Of a stretch of 33,641 nucleotides of DNA, positions 21,187 to 30,761 are shown piece after piece (position 1 is the first letter of the stretch; every line of letters starts with the position of its first letter). The stretch covers positions 1 through 33,641 of the forward strand of contig CABRIC010000015.1 of the NCBI GenBank assembly GCA_902470905.1, given 5' to 3'. The DNA comes from an uncultured Collinsella sp. (GTDB taxonomy: Bacteria; Actinomycetota; Coriobacteriia; Coriobacteriales; Coriobacteriaceae). A model generated the notes under the pieces. The model was not told where the DNA came from. It searched no databases and saw nothing but the letters and a program-made list of their open reading frames with translations. Made by a program: the position numbers and the translations under genes.

Positions 21187-23409
21187 ATGGAGAAGCATAA
21201 AGTGATTTGCCCGTACTGCGGCGCCGGTTGCCAGTTTAACCTCTTGGTCCAAAACGGCCAGGTCGTGGGCACCGAACCGCTCAACGGCATCACCAATCAG
21301 GGCGAGCTGTGCCTTAAGGGCATGAGCGGCTACGACTTCATCAACGACACCAAGATCTTGACTCCTCGCGTACTGCACCCGATGATCCGCCGCACTAAGG
21401 GCGCGGATCTTGAGCGCGTAAGCTGGGACGAGGCACTGGATTTCACCGCATCTAAGATGCAGGCCATAATTGACGAATATGGTCCTAACGCTGTCATGAC
21501 CACCGGCTCTTCGCGAGGCGGCGGCAATGAGGCGAACTACGTCATGCAGAAGTTTACGCGTGCGTGCATCGGCACCCACAGCGTGGACAACTGCGCCCGT
21601 ACTTGACACGGCCCTACTGTCCTCGGTCTGATGGACACGGTTGGTTCAGGTTGCATGTCATGCTCCATCCCCGGTATGGAGGATGCGGGCTGCATTTTCC
21701 TCTTCGGCTATAACCCTGCCGATTCGCACCCCATCGTCGCAAGGCGTATCGTGCGAGCCAAAGAAAAGGGTTGCAAGATCATCGTCGCCGACCCGCGCCA
21801 TATCGAAACCGCGCGTATCGCCGATCTCTACCTTCCGATCAAGAACGGTTGCAATGTTGCGTTCCTCAACGCCTTTGCCAACTGTCTGGTCAACGATGGC
21901 CTCTACGACAAGGAATTCGTCGCCGAGCACACGAACGGCTTTGACGAGTGGTGGGAGACCATCAAGAACTACACTCCCGAATCCGTACAGGACATCACGG
22001 GTGTCGAGCCCGCGTTGATCCACCAAGCTGCCGAGATGTACGCCACGGCGAAGCCCTCTGCCATCATTGGCTGGGGCATGGGCGTATGCCAGCAGAAGCA
22101 GAACCTGAAGACGGTGCACACCATCGCCTCCATCGCCTGCGTTGCCGGCCAGATCGGCAAACCCAATTCCGGCCTCGCGCCCGTGCGCGGTCAGAATAAC
22201 GTCCAGGGCTCCTGTGATATGGGCATGCTGCCCAACCTGTACCCTGGCTACCAGAAAGTCACCGACCCGGCCGTGCGTGCCAAGTTTGCCAAGGCTTGGG
22301 GCGTGCCCGAGGAAAAGCTCCCGCTCGAGGAGGGCTACAAGCTCACCGACCTGGGTCACCTGGTCGACGAGGGCAAGGTGCACTGCTTCTACAACTACGG
22401 CGAGGACCCGGTGCAGACCGAGCCCGATTCGGCCGGTATGCGCAAGACGCTCTCCGAGCTGGATCTGTTCATTTGCCAGGACATCTTTATGACGCAGACG
22501 ACCATGCTCGCCGACGTCATCCTGCCCGCTACCTCTTGGGGCGAGCACGAGGGTGTCTTTACCGCATCCGACCGTAGCTTCCAGCACTTTGACGCGGCCG
22601 TTCCGCCCAAGGGCGAGTGCCGCCACGACTGGGAGATCTTCGCGGACCTGTCCACGCGCATGGGCTATCCCATGCACTACGACAACACCGAGCAGATCTG
22701 GAACGAGTGCATTAGCCTGTGCCCCAACTTTGTGGGCGCGACCTACGAGAAGATGGCTCCCGAGGGCGGCTACGCCCAGTGGCCCGTCAAGAGCACCGAT
22801 GTGAACGACCACGGTACGCCCGACATGTTCGCTGGTGGCAAGTTCACCACCAAGGACGGCCGCGCCAACCTGATGGCGCACGACTGGGAGGCGCCCTCCG
22901 AGCTTCCCGATGATGAGTACCCGCTCATCCTGTGCACCGTCCGCGAGGTCGGCCACTACAGCTGCCGCTCGATGACCGGCAACTGCAAGACGCTGGCGCT
23001 GCTTGCCGACGAGCCCGGCTTTGTCCGCATGAATCCCGCGGACGCCCAGGCGCGCGGCATCAAGAACGGCGACATCGTCTCGATTCACAGCCGCCGCGGC
23101 CAGGTATACAGCCGCGCCGACGTGAGCGATCGCATCAACAAGGGCACGGTCTACATGACCTACCAGTGGTGGATCGGCAAGTGCAACGAGCTGACCATTC
23201 ACAAGGTCGACCCGGTCTCGCACACGCCCGAGGACAAGTTCTCCGCCTGCCAGGTCGACGCTATCGCCGACCAGGTCTGGGCCGAGGGCGAGGTGGAGCG
23301 TCAGTACACCGAGCTCAAGCAGGCTCTGGTGGACGCCGCCGCTCCCCAGGACGTTGAGCCCGGCGCCGCCAAGTTCGATGACGAGACGCACGTGAACCAA
23401 ATCGTGTAG
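21187..23409 (+). CDS. fdhF: Formate dehydrogenase H, selenocysteine-containing
   Basis: The catalytic subunit oxidises formate to CO2 with a Mo (or W) bis-pterin and passes electrons to the four-cluster subunits. One frame of 740 residues runs from ATG 21187 (AGGAGGG upstream) to 23409, interrupted only by TGA at 21604-21606. That codon is number 140, the same position as selenocysteine 140 of E. coli FdhF, and the context CART-U-HGPTVLG matches. The [4Fe-4S] ligands C8, C11, C15 and C42 and the electron-relay K44 are also at E. coli positions. FGYNPADSHPIVARR and the bis-pterin segments APVRGQNNVQGSCDMG and SCRSMTGN follow. If TGA is read as stop the gene splits into two false genes, 21187-21606 and 21631-23409. 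It is about 25 residues longer than the E. coli protein. Confidence 0.96.
21604..21637 (+). other. Selenocysteine UGA and SECIS element of fdhF
   Basis: Eleven bases after the TGA, TGTCC (21618-21622) pairs with GGACA (21633-21637) around the loop TCGGTCTGAT. The loop contains GGTCTG, as in the E. coli fdhF SECIS loop bound by SelB. Distance and loop both support recoding. Confidence 0.88.
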
Positions 23410-23430
23410 TCCCGTTCTCGTTGGCTTTTT

Positions 23431-23465
23431 GGGCCGGGCGTCCCGTACGTTCGGGAGCCCGGCCC
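23431..23465 (+). terminator. Strong intra-operon hairpin between fdhF and hyfA
   Basis: GGGCCGGGC (23431-23439) pairs perfectly with GCCCGGCCC (23457-23465), and TCCCG pairs with CGGGA inside it with one bulged G. Only GTAATTTTG follows, so it may be a partial terminator or an RNA-stability element that sets fdhF output against the hydrogenase genes. Confidence 0.6.
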
Positions 23466-23487
23466 GTAATTTTGAAAGGAAGTGGGG

Positions 23488-24105
23488 ATGAACCGCTTCA
23501 TCGACATCAACCCGGAGAGGTGCATCGGCTGCGGAACATGTCAGTCCGCCTGTGCCGACGCCCACCGGATGCAGGGTCTTCAGGATACGCCGCGCCTGGC
23601 GCTCGTGAAGACCGGCGGTATTTCGGCCGCCCTTGCCTGCCACCATTGCGAGGGTGCCCCCTGCGCCGAGGTCTGCCCGGTGAATGCCATCGAGCACGAT
23701 GGCGACCGCATCCACGTCAAGGAGCAGGAGTGCATCGGGTGCAGGCTGTGCGCCATCGCGTGCCCCTTCGGAGCCATCCATCCCGATGGCACGTCTATCG
23801 CCGGTGTCGCAGGCATGTGCGACCCGACGCCTTCGTATCCTAAGTCCCTGAGCAGCCTGCTTACGTGGGCTCCTGGCCAGTACACCTGCGCTGTCAAGTG
23901 CGACCTGTGCGCCTTCGATCCGGACGGCCCGCATTGTGTGGCGGCGTGCCCCACCAAGGCGCTGACCGTCATGGGCGGCGCGGCCGATCGCGAACTCGAC
24001 GAGGCCAAGCGCCTGCGCTCGATCGAAAACGGTCCGTCCGTCGACGTTACCGCTGTGGCCCAGGGTCTGTCCGAGAAAGCAGAAGGGAGCGTAAACAATG
24101 GATAG
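23488..24105 (+). CDS. hyfA: Hydrogenase-4 four-cluster ferredoxin subunit HyfA
   Basis: The 205-residue cytoplasmic protein is a relative of HydN/HycB with four [4Fe-4S] motifs: CIGCGTCQSAC (residue 12 onward), CHHCEGAPCAEVC, CIGCRLCAIAC and CDLCAFDPDGPHCVAAC. It should relay electrons between formate dehydrogenase H and the hydrogenase arm. An insert of about 25 residues (GMCDPTPSYPKSLSSLLTWAPGQ region) separates the third and fourth motifs, longer than in the hydN-like gene. The ATG at 23488 has AAGGAAG just upstream; a GTG two codons earlier is less likely. Its end overlaps the start of hyfB by eight bases. It opens the hyf gene order. Confidence 0.88.
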   Translation: MNRFIDINPERCIGCGTCQSACADAHRMQGLQDTPRLALVKTGGISAALACHHCEGAPCAEVCPVNAIEHDGDRIHVKEQECIGCRLCAIACPFGAIHPDGTSIAGVAGMCDPTPSYPKSLSSLLTWAPGQYTCAVKCDLCAFDPDGPHCVAACPTKALTVMGGAADRELDEAKRLRSIENGPSVDVTAVAQGLSEKAEGSVNNG

Positions 24106-26116
24106 CATGACGCTGTTTATCGCATCGCTTGCCGTCTCGTGCATCGGTGCGCTCGCCTCGGTTCTGCTGATCAAGGCCGATAACGCCGCCAAGACCGCCG
24201 GCTGCCTTATCGGCGCCGTCGCCGCGGTGCTTTCGTTTGTGGCTGGTATCCAGGCCGTGCTGGGCGATGTCACGTCGGTCGACACCATCGTGTTCTTCCC
24301 GTTTGCCCATTTCCAGCTGCTGCTCAATCAGCTGTCCGGTCTGTTCGTGGCGCTCATCTCGGTGCTCGCGTTTGCCGGTTCGATCTACGGTCTCAACTAC
24401 TTTGATGAGTACCCGGGCAAAAAGGGCCGCGCCGGCTTCTTCTTTAACACCTTCGTGGCGTCCATGATGCTCGTCATCACCGCCGACAACGTGTTTTGGT
24501 TCCTGGTCGCCTTTGAGCTCATGTCGCTGACCTCGTACTTCCTGGTCGTGATCGAGGAGAACGAGAACTCCATCCACGGCGGTTGGCTCTACTTTGTGAT
24601 CGCGCATGTGGGCTTTGTGCTCATCATGGCGAGCTTCCTCACCATGACCAACTTCGCCGGTGGCTCGTTTGCCTTTGCGGATTTCCGCGCCACGCAGTTT
24701 AGCCCCGCGGTCGCATCCGTGTGCTTCGTGCTCGCCTTCTTTGGCTTTGGCGCCAAGGCCGGTATCATCCCGCTGCACGGCTGGCTGCCCAAGGCACATC
24801 CCGAGGCGCCGTCCAACGTGTCTGCCCTCATGTCCGGCGGCATGATCAAGATCGGTATCTTCGGCATCCTCAAGGTTGGTCTCGACCTGCTCTCCGCCTC
24901 GGGCGTTCAGGTCTGGTGGGGCCTTATGGTCATGGTCTTCGGTGCGATCTCGTCGGTCCTCGGCGTGGCCTTCGCCCTGCAGGAGCATGACATCAAGCGC
25001 CTGCTGGCCTATCACTCCGTCGAGAACATCGGCATCATTCTGCTCGGCGTCGGCGCTTCCATGGCCGCCATGGCGCTCAACTCTGTCGGCATCGCCGTCC
25101 TGGCTCTGATGGCCGCCCTCTACCACACGTTTAACCACGCGATGTTTAAGGGCGAGCTGTTCTTGGGCGCCGGTGCGCTGCTGTACTCCACGGGTACGCG
25201 CAATATGGAGAAGATGGGCGGCCTGTTCCGTCGTATGCCGGCAACGGCCATCTGCTTCCTTATTGGCGCGCTTGCCATCTCGGCCATCCCGCCCTTCAAC
25301 GGATTTGTGTCCGAGTGGTTTACCTACCAGTCGCTGTTTAACGCCGCCATGCAGGGCGACAAGGCCGTCATGATCGTGGCCGTGTTCGCTGCCGTCGCGC
25401 TCGCAATTACCGGCGCACTGGCCGTCACGTGCTTCGTCAAGGCCTATGGCGTCTCCTTTGCCTCCGCGCCCCGCTCCGAGGCCGCGGCCAATGCCAAGGA
25501 GGTTCCTGCCCCCATGGTGTTTGCACAGGGCCTGCTCGCGGCCGTCTGCGTCGTGCTGGGCATTGGCGCTCCCGTGATCGCGCCCGTGCTGGTCGATGTC
25601 GCCGCGTCCGTGCTGCATCCGTACGGTGGCGTGTTTGCCGCCGAGGGCATGGAGCTCATGAACCAGTACTCCGGCGCTGCCACCTCCACGCCCGCGATCG
25701 CCATTGCGCTCGTGGCGCTCGTCGGCCTTGCCTGCGGTTATCGCAAGCTCAAGACCGTCGGCAAGGTGCAGAAGTCCCAGCCGTGGGCATGCGGTTATGC
25801 TCCCAACGAGCATATGCCCGTCGTGGCCACGACCTTTGCCTCCGAGGTGTCCTGGTTTATGCAGCCGCTCTACACGCTGCGCGACCGCTGCACGGCCGTC
25901 TGCTGGTCCATCGCGCACTTCTTCCAGAAGCTCACTGGTGTGGCCGAGGCTGTGGAGCCCGTACCCGACAAGGTTCTCGTCGATGCCCCGCATAAGGGTG
26001 TCGAGAAGCTCGCCGACCTCGCGACTAAGCTCGAAGGCGGCAACTACAGCATCTATATCTGCTACATCGTCGCGGCACTCGTGGTGTTCCTCGTGCTCGC
26101 CGTGCAAATGGGTTAA
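24098..26116 (+). CDS. hyfB: Hydrogenase-4 membrane subunit HyfB (NuoL-like)
   Basis: This 672-residue, largely hydrophobic protein is of the HyfB/HycC type, related to the proton-pumping antiporter subunits of complex I. About fifteen membrane helices are visible. Typical segments include ELMSLTSYFLVVIEENE, FGFGAKAGIIPLHGWLPKAHPEAPSNVSALMSG, EHDIKRLLAYHSVENIGII and YHTFNHAMFKGELFLGAGAL. The histidines and lysines in these helices are where antiporter-type subunits carry protons. A long loop and a final helix at the C terminus (about 655-672) complete it. GAAGGGAG precedes the ATG, which lies inside the end of hyfA. It is probably the main candidate for coupling H2 production to ion translocation. 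Confidence 0.93.
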   Translation: MDSMTLFIASLAVSCIGALASVLLIKADNAAKTAGCLIGAVAAVLSFVAGIQAVLGDVTSVDTIVFFPFAHFQLLLNQLSGLFVALISVLAFAGSIYGLNYFDEYPGKKGRAGFFFNTFVASMMLVITADNVFWFLVAFELMSLTSYFLVVIEENENSIHGGWLYFVIAHVGFVLIMASFLTMTNFAGGSFAFADFRATQFSPAVASVCFVLAFFGFGAKAGIIPLHGWLPKAHPEAPSNVSALMSGGMIKIGIFGILKVGLDLLSASGVQVWWGLMVMVFGAISSVLGVAFALQEHDIKRLLAYHSVENIGIILLGVGASMAAMALNSVGIAVLALMAALYHTFNHAMFKGELFLGAGALLYSTGTRNMEKMGGLFRRMPATAICFLIGALAISAIPPFNGFVSEWFTYQSLFNAAMQGDKAVMIVAVFAAVALAITGALAVTCFVKAYGVSFASAPRSEAAANAKEVPAPMVFAQGLLAAVCVVLGIGAPVIAPVLVDVAASVLHPYGGVFAAEGMELMNQYSGAATSTPAIAIALVALVGLACGYRKLKTVGKVQKSQPWACGYAPNEHMPVVATTFASEVSWFMQPLYTLRDRCTAVCWSIAHFFQKLTGVAEAVEPVPDKVLVDAPHKGVEKLADLATKLEGGNYSIYICYIVAALVVFLVLAVQMG

Positions 26117-26128
26117 GGAGGGGAGAGC

Positions 26129-27055
26129 ATGAACAACATCGTACTTGCCGTTCTGCAGGGCGTGGTCGTTATGGCCGTCGCGCCGTTCTTCTCCGGTCTC
26201 GGCCGCGTGATCCGCGCCAAGATGCACAACCGTCGCGGCCCCAGCATCATGCAGGACTATCGCGACCTGGCCAAGCTCTTTGCGCGCCCCGAGTCCCAGA
26301 GCGAGGACGCGAGCTTTGCGCTGCGCATTATGCCGCCGCTGTTCTTCGCCGTCGCCTTTATGCTCGCGATGGGCCTGCCGCTCTTTACGGCGCAAAGTCC
26401 CATCCCGGTCTTTGGTGACGCTATCACCATCATGTACAGCCTGGCGCTCGCCCGCTTCTTCTTCGCCCTCTGCGGTGTGGATTCGTCCAACGCCTACGCC
26501 GGTATCGGCGGCGTCCGCGAGCTGCTCATGAGCGTGCTCATCGAGCCGTCCATGCTGCTGGCGCTGTTTGCCGCCGCCCTGGTGTGCGGCTCCACCGACA
26601 TCGCCACCATGGGTCAGCACATCATGACGGGCGCCATCGACGCGCCGGTCGCCGTGATCCTCGCCGGCATCGCCTTTGCGATTGCCTGCTACATGGAACT
26701 CGGCAAGCTGCCCTTTGATCAGGCCGAGGCCGAGCAGGAGCTTCAGGAAGGCCCGCTCGCCGAGCTTTCCGGCCCGTCGCTCGCCATGGCCAAGCTCGCC
26801 ATGTCCATGAAACAGGTCCTGGTCGTCGCCTGGTTCTGCGCGATCTTCGTCCCCTGGGGCGAGCCCGCGGCCGTGGGTATCGCGGCCGTTCTGGGCGCGG
26901 TCATCTTCCTGGTGAAGTGCCTGATCGACTTTGTCGTATGCGGCGTAATCGAGAACTCCTGCTCGCGCTCGCGTTTTAAGGTGCTTGGCAATCAGACCTG
27001 GGCCGTCGTGGGCATCGCCGTTCTGGCGTTTGTCTTCGTGGTCGTCGGCGTGTAG
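26129..27055 (+). CDS. hyfC: Hydrogenase-4 membrane subunit HyfC (NuoH-like)
   Basis: The 308-residue membrane protein of the HycD/HyfC family is homologous to complex I NuoH, the anchor that contacts the hydrogenase and the quinone-like chamber. Eight or so helices are evident. Diagnostic segments are GLGRVIRAKMHNRRGPSIMQDYRDLAKLF near the N terminus, DSSNAYAGIGGVRELLMSVLIEPSMLL in the middle, and MELGKLPFDQAEAEQELQEGPLAELSGPSLA, which carries the conserved acidic cluster. The ATG is preceded by AAGGAGGGGAG and lies 12 nt after hyfB. Length and order match E. coli hyfC. Confidence 0.93.
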   Translation: MNNIVLAVLQGVVVMAVAPFFSGLGRVIRAKMHNRRGPSIMQDYRDLAKLFARPESQSEDASFALRIMPPLFFAVAFMLAMGLPLFTAQSPIPVFGDAITIMYSLALARFFFALCGVDSSNAYAGIGGVRELLMSVLIEPSMLLALFAAALVCGSTDIATMGQHIMTGAIDAPVAVILAGIAFAIACYMELGKLPFDQAEAEQELQEGPLAELSGPSLAMAKLAMSMKQVLVVAWFCAIFVPWGEPAAVGIAAVLGAVIFLVKCLIDFVVCGVIENSCSRSRFKVLGNQTWAVVGIAVLAFVFVVVGV

Positions 27056-27070
27056 GAGAAGGGAGAAACA

Positions 27071-28528
27071 ATGTCATTTGCAGTCAGTCTGTCCCTTCTC
27101 GGCTTGGTCGCTATTGCGGCCCCGATGGTGGCCTCGGTGCTCGTCGCCCTGTTCCCCCGTCCGTACGCCAAGTGGTTCAGCGTTTTGGGTGCCGCCGTCT
27201 CGACGGTCTGCACCGTCGCCCTCGCCGCGAATTTCGCTGGCGCCGGCATGCCCGACACGCAGGTCCCCCTGATCTCGTTTGGGCAGACCCTCGTCATGGG
27301 ATTCACCTTCGATCGCATGAGCACACTGCTCGCGCCCGCCTTTGTGGGTATCGGCCTGCTTGTCGTGATCTATTCGATTCCCTATATGAGCGAGAATAAC
27401 CGTGAGCATCCCGACGCGCCGCGTCGTCGCTTCTACGCGTACCTCGCGACCTTCATCGGCGCCATGGCCGGCCTTGTGTACAGCTCGACCCTTTTGGGCC
27501 AGCTCGTGTTCTTTGAGATCACGGGTGCGTGCTCTTGGGGCCTCATTAGCTACTACATGTCGCCTACCGCCAAGAAGGCCGGCATGAAGGCCCTGATTAT
27601 TACGCATATCGGTGCGCTCGGCCTGTATCTGGGCGCCGCCATCGTGTTTGCCCACACCGGCACCTTCGCCATCACCGCGATTGCCGGCCTCGACGCCAAG
27701 CTCAAGGCTATCGTCCTTTTGCTCGTGCTGTTTGCGGCTTGGGCAAAGTCCGCACAGGTCCCCATGTACATGTGGCTGCCTTCGGCTATGGAGGCACCGA
27801 CGCCTGTTTCGGCCTACCTGCATGGCGCCTCGATGGTTAAGGTCGGCGTGTGCGTGTTCGCGCGTGCACTCGTCTCTGCCGGCGAGATTCCCGAGATCGT
27901 GGGCTGGGTCGCCATTATCGACGCCATGGTCACCATGCTCTTTGGTTTCCTTATGTACCTGCCGCAAAAGGACATGAAGCGCCTGCTGGCCTTCTCCACG
28001 ATCGCCCAGCTCTCCTATGTGTTCTTTGGTTTGGGCGTTTCGGTCTTTGGCAGCCAGCTGGCCTTTGACGGTGCCGTGTGCCACATCTTTAACCACGCTT
28101 TCGCCAAGACCCTGTTCTTCCTGATCGCCGGTTCGTTCTCCTTTACCCTCGGCACGCGTATGCTGCCCAAGCTTCGCGGCATCGTAAAGAAGTACCCGAT
28201 CTCGGGCGTGGGCTTTGGTGTCGCGGCGCTCGCCATTGCCGGCGTGCCGCCCATGAACACGTTCTTCTCGAAGTTCCAGATCATCGCCGGCGGCTTTTCT
28301 GTGGGTGCCGGCAACGTTGCGATCCTGGTGCTCGTGTGCATCATGGTCGCCGAGACCGTCGCCACCTTTGCCTGGTTCCTTAAGTGGATGGGCTATTGCC
28401 TGCCCGGCGAGCCGAGCGACGAGGTCGCTGCGGGAGCCCCGCTTCCCCGCGCGATGGCGTTCGTGTTCATCGTGCTCATCATCATGGTTATCGTCAGCGG
28501 CCCGCTTTCGGCCAGCTGGATCGGTTAG
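27071..28528 (+). CDS. hyfD: Hydrogenase-4 membrane subunit HyfD (antiporter-like)
   Basis: The 485-residue antiporter-like subunit is related to NuoL/M/N and to E. coli HyfD. Key segments are FEITGACSWGLISYYMS, AAWAKSAQVPMYMWLPSAMEAPTPVSAYLHGASMVKVGV and KDMKRLLAFSTIAQLSYVFFGLG, followed by CHIFNHAFAKTLFFLIAGS. The charged residues expected for proton transfer (E in the first segment, K in AKSAQ, K in MVKVG, H in FNHA) are all present. Its presence separates this system from the smaller Hyc (FHL-1) complex, which has no HyfD equivalent. It starts with GAAGGGAG before the ATG, 15 nt after hyfC, and hyfE begins 13 nt after its end. Confidence 0.9.
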   Translation: MSFAVSLSLLGLVAIAAPMVASVLVALFPRPYAKWFSVLGAAVSTVCTVALAANFAGAGMPDTQVPLISFGQTLVMGFTFDRMSTLLAPAFVGIGLLVVIYSIPYMSENNREHPDAPRRRFYAYLATFIGAMAGLVYSSTLLGQLVFFEITGACSWGLISYYMSPTAKKAGMKALIITHIGALGLYLGAAIVFAHTGTFAITAIAGLDAKLKAIVLLLVLFAAWAKSAQVPMYMWLPSAMEAPTPVSAYLHGASMVKVGVCVFARALVSAGEIPEIVGWVAIIDAMVTMLFGFLMYLPQKDMKRLLAFSTIAQLSYVFFGLGVSVFGSQLAFDGAVCHIFNHAFAKTLFFLIAGSFSFTLGTRMLPKLRGIVKKYPISGVGFGVAALAIAGVPPMNTFFSKFQIIAGGFSVGAGNVAILVLVCIMVAETVATFAWFLKWMGYCLPGEPSDEVAAGAPLPRAMAFVFIVLIIMVIVSGPLSASWIG

Positions 28529-28541
28529 GAGGTAGAACGAC

Positions 28542-29195
28542 ATGGGTTATTCGATCGTCAACATCCTTGGCGGCCTTCTGATCGTCACGTCCACCATGGT
28601 GGTCGTCTCAAAGAACATCAAGCACGCCATCAGCTGGTATGCGGTGCAGTCACTGGTGCTCGTGGGACTGCTCGCTACGCTCGGTGCCACCACCGGTGCG
28701 CAGGAGCTGCTTATGTGGGCTGGATCTGCCTTTATCACCAAGGTCGTCCTGGTCCCTTACATTCTCAACCGCGCATACAAGAAGATGGGCGAGCCGAGCG
28801 ACGCATCGCTCAAGGCCGGCCTTAAGCCCGAGTGGGCCATTTGCATCATTGCCGTCGAGGTCGCGATTTGCTTTGCCGTCGTGACGCAGATCAGCCTGCC
28901 CACGGCCGAGGTTGCAACGCCAGCGCTCGCCATTAGCTTCGCTCACTTCTTCGTGGGCCTCACCTGCATCATTTCGCAGCGCAACATCATGAAGCAGATC
29001 TTTGGATACTGCCTTATGGAAAACGGCAGCCATGTGACGCTCGCGCTTTTGGCCCCCACCGCTCCCGAGATCATCGAGATCGGTATCGCCACCGACGCCA
29101 TCTTTGCCGTCATCATCATGTCCATCGTCGTGCGTCGCATTTGGGACGACTCCCACTCGCTCGATGCGCGCGACCTGTCCGAGCTGAGGGGGTAG
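28542..29195 (+). CDS. hyfE: Hydrogenase-4 membrane subunit HyfE
   Basis: The 217-residue membrane protein has about seven helices and fits HyfE, a short subunit whose N-terminal part resembles NuoK. Helices begin at IVNILGGLLIVTSTMVVVS and recur through SIVVRRIWDD at the end, which leaves a short hydrophilic tail (DSHSLDARDLSELRG). AGGAGGT precedes the ATG. HyfE is specific to the larger Hyf/Mbh-like group 4 hydrogenases, so it supports the FHL-2 assignment. The following gene starts three bases after its stop. Confidence 0.88.
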   Translation: MGYSIVNILGGLLIVTSTMVVVSKNIKHAISWYAVQSLVLVGLLATLGATTGAQELLMWAGSAFITKVVLVPYILNRAYKKMGEPSDASLKAGLKPEWAICIIAVEVAICFAVVTQISLPTAEVATPALAISFAHFFVGLTCIISQRNIMKQIFGYCLMENGSHVTLALLAPTAPEIIEIGIATDAIFAVIIMSIVVRRIWDDSHSLDARDLSELRG

Positions 29196-29198
29196 TCC

Positions 29199-30758
29199 AT
29201 GGAAACGTTGATTCTCGCCCTGCTCGCGACTCCTTTGGTGTTCTCGCTGGTCATGGCGTTTTTGCCCAGGAACACGTCCTATAACGTGTTTGCCGGTCTC
29301 AACCTGGTCTCCGTCGCAGCCGTACTGGTGCTGTCGATTATGACGGCCGGCGACGTCCTTATGAGCGGCGAAACCGCGAGCGCTTTTGGCCTGTGGTTCC
29401 ACCTCGATTCGCTGGGCGCCATCTTTGTGCTGCTCATCGCCTTTATCGGTTTTCTTACGGGGCTGTTCTCGCTGCCCTATGTAAAGGCCGATATCGAGGA
29501 GGGCTCCATGCCCGCCGAGCGCGCCAAGCAGTATTTCGCGCTGTTTAGCCTGTTCGTGTTCACCATGCTGCTCGCGTGCCTGTCCAACAACATGATCCTC
29601 ACGTGGGCCGCCGTGGAGGCAACCACGCTTTCCACCGTGTTCCTCGTGGGTATCTACAAGAACAAGACGGCCCTCGAGGCTTCTTGGAAGTATGCGATGG
29701 TCTGCACCGCCGGTGTGGCATTTGGCCTGTTCGGTACGCTGCTGATCTACGCCAACGCCGCCGACGTGATTCCCAACGCCCACGAGGCCGCGTTCCTGTC
29801 GTGCGTGCTGCCGTATGCCGACCAGTTCGACCCGACGCTCATGCGCCTCGCCTTTGCGTTTATCGTGATCGGCTTTGGCACCAAGGCCGGCCTGTTCCCC
29901 ATGCACACTTGGCTGCCCGATGCCCACTCCCAGGCCCCGAGCCCTGTCTCGGCCCTGCTTTCGGGCGTGCTGCTTAAGTGCGCCATGCTTGTGATCATGC
30001 GCTTCTACGGCTTTACTATCCAGGCCGTGGGCGCCGAGTATCCGCAACTTTTGCTGCTGATCGTCGGCACGCTGTCCATTTTGGTGGCGGCACTTTCGAT
30101 GTTTCGCCAGGACGACCTCAAGCGCCGCTTTGCGTACTCGTCTGTGGAGAACGTGGGCGTTATCGCCCTGTGCCTGGGTATCGGTGGCCCGCTGGGTATC
30201 GCCGCGGCCCTGCTGCACTGCGTGTTCCACGGCTTTACCAAGACGCTTGCCTTCTGCGTGTCCGGCAACATTCAGCACGCCTTTGGCACGCGTAGCCTGG
30301 CTAAGATTCAGGGTGTCGTCGAGGTTGCTCCCGCAACCGCCGCGCTCGCCGTCCTGGCGCTGCTCGGTCTTGGTGCCTTCCCGCCCTTTGGCATGTTTAT
30401 CTCCGAGTTCCTGACTTTTGTCGCCGGTGTTACCGCCGGTCCCATGTGGCTGGTCGTCGTGGTCGCCCTCGGTCTTACCGTGGCCATCTCCGCGCTCACC
30501 CGCATCGCACTCAAGTCGGTATTCGGCCATGCGCCCCAGGGCATGGATAAGCATGAGGCCCCGGCGCTCATGCTTATCCCCGAAATCATCCTGGCTGTAA
30601 TGATCTTTTGGTTTGGCATCGCCACCCCGCTGCCTCTCGTGCACGGTGTGGAGACCGCGACCGGCATCGTGCTCGAGCAGAGCACCGAGGAACTTCACGC
30701 GACGCCGATGTACCGCGCTGTGTTCGGTACCGAGACCGCTCAGAGCGAGGTGGAGTAA
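29199..30758 (+). CDS. hyfF: Hydrogenase-4 membrane subunit HyfF (antiporter-like)
   Basis: The third antiporter-type subunit of the operon has 519 residues. It shows WAAVEATTLSTVFLVGIYKNKTALEASWKYAMVC, FGTKAGLFPMHTWLPDAHSQAPSPVSALLSGVLLKCAML and QDDLKRRFAYSSVENVGVIALCLG, followed by HCVFHGFTKTLAFCVSGN, all standard for NuoM/N-like proteins and E. coli HyfF. Glutamate and lysine residues for proton transfer are conserved. With HyfB and HyfD the complex has three such modules, which suggests strong capacity for ion pumping; the pumped ion (H+ or Na+) is not determinable here. GAGGGGGT precedes the ATG, three bases after hyfE. Confidence 0.92.
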   Translation: METLILALLATPLVFSLVMAFLPRNTSYNVFAGLNLVSVAAVLVLSIMTAGDVLMSGETASAFGLWFHLDSLGAIFVLLIAFIGFLTGLFSLPYVKADIEEGSMPAERAKQYFALFSLFVFTMLLACLSNNMILTWAAVEATTLSTVFLVGIYKNKTALEASWKYAMVCTAGVAFGLFGTLLIYANAADVIPNAHEAAFLSCVLPYADQFDPTLMRLAFAFIVIGFGTKAGLFPMHTWLPDAHSQAPSPVSALLSGVLLKCAMLVIMRFYGFTIQAVGAEYPQLLLLIVGTLSILVAALSMFRQDDLKRRFAYSSVENVGVIALCLGIGGPLGIAAALLHCVFHGFTKTLAFCVSGNIQHAFGTRSLAKIQGVVEVAPATAALAVLALLGLGAFPPFGMFISEFLTFVAGVTAGPMWLVVVVALGLTVAISALTRIALKSVFGHAPQGMDKHEAPALMLIPEIILAVMIFWFGIATPLPLVHGVETATGIVLEQSTEELHATPMYRAVFGTETAQSEVE

Positions 30759-30761
30759 CGA

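Noticed and set aside
21631..23409. Two separate formate dehydrogenase fragments (a frameshifted or nonsense pseudogene)
   Set aside because: The frame is unbroken except for a TGA at the known selenocysteine position with a SECIS-like hairpin, so recoding explains it.
21658..26620. Long minus-strand frames (889 and 857 codons) opposite fdhF, hyfA and hyfB
   Set aside because: They have the same cause: shadow frames of strongly supported genes, with H/G/D/R-rich sequence and no family resemblance.
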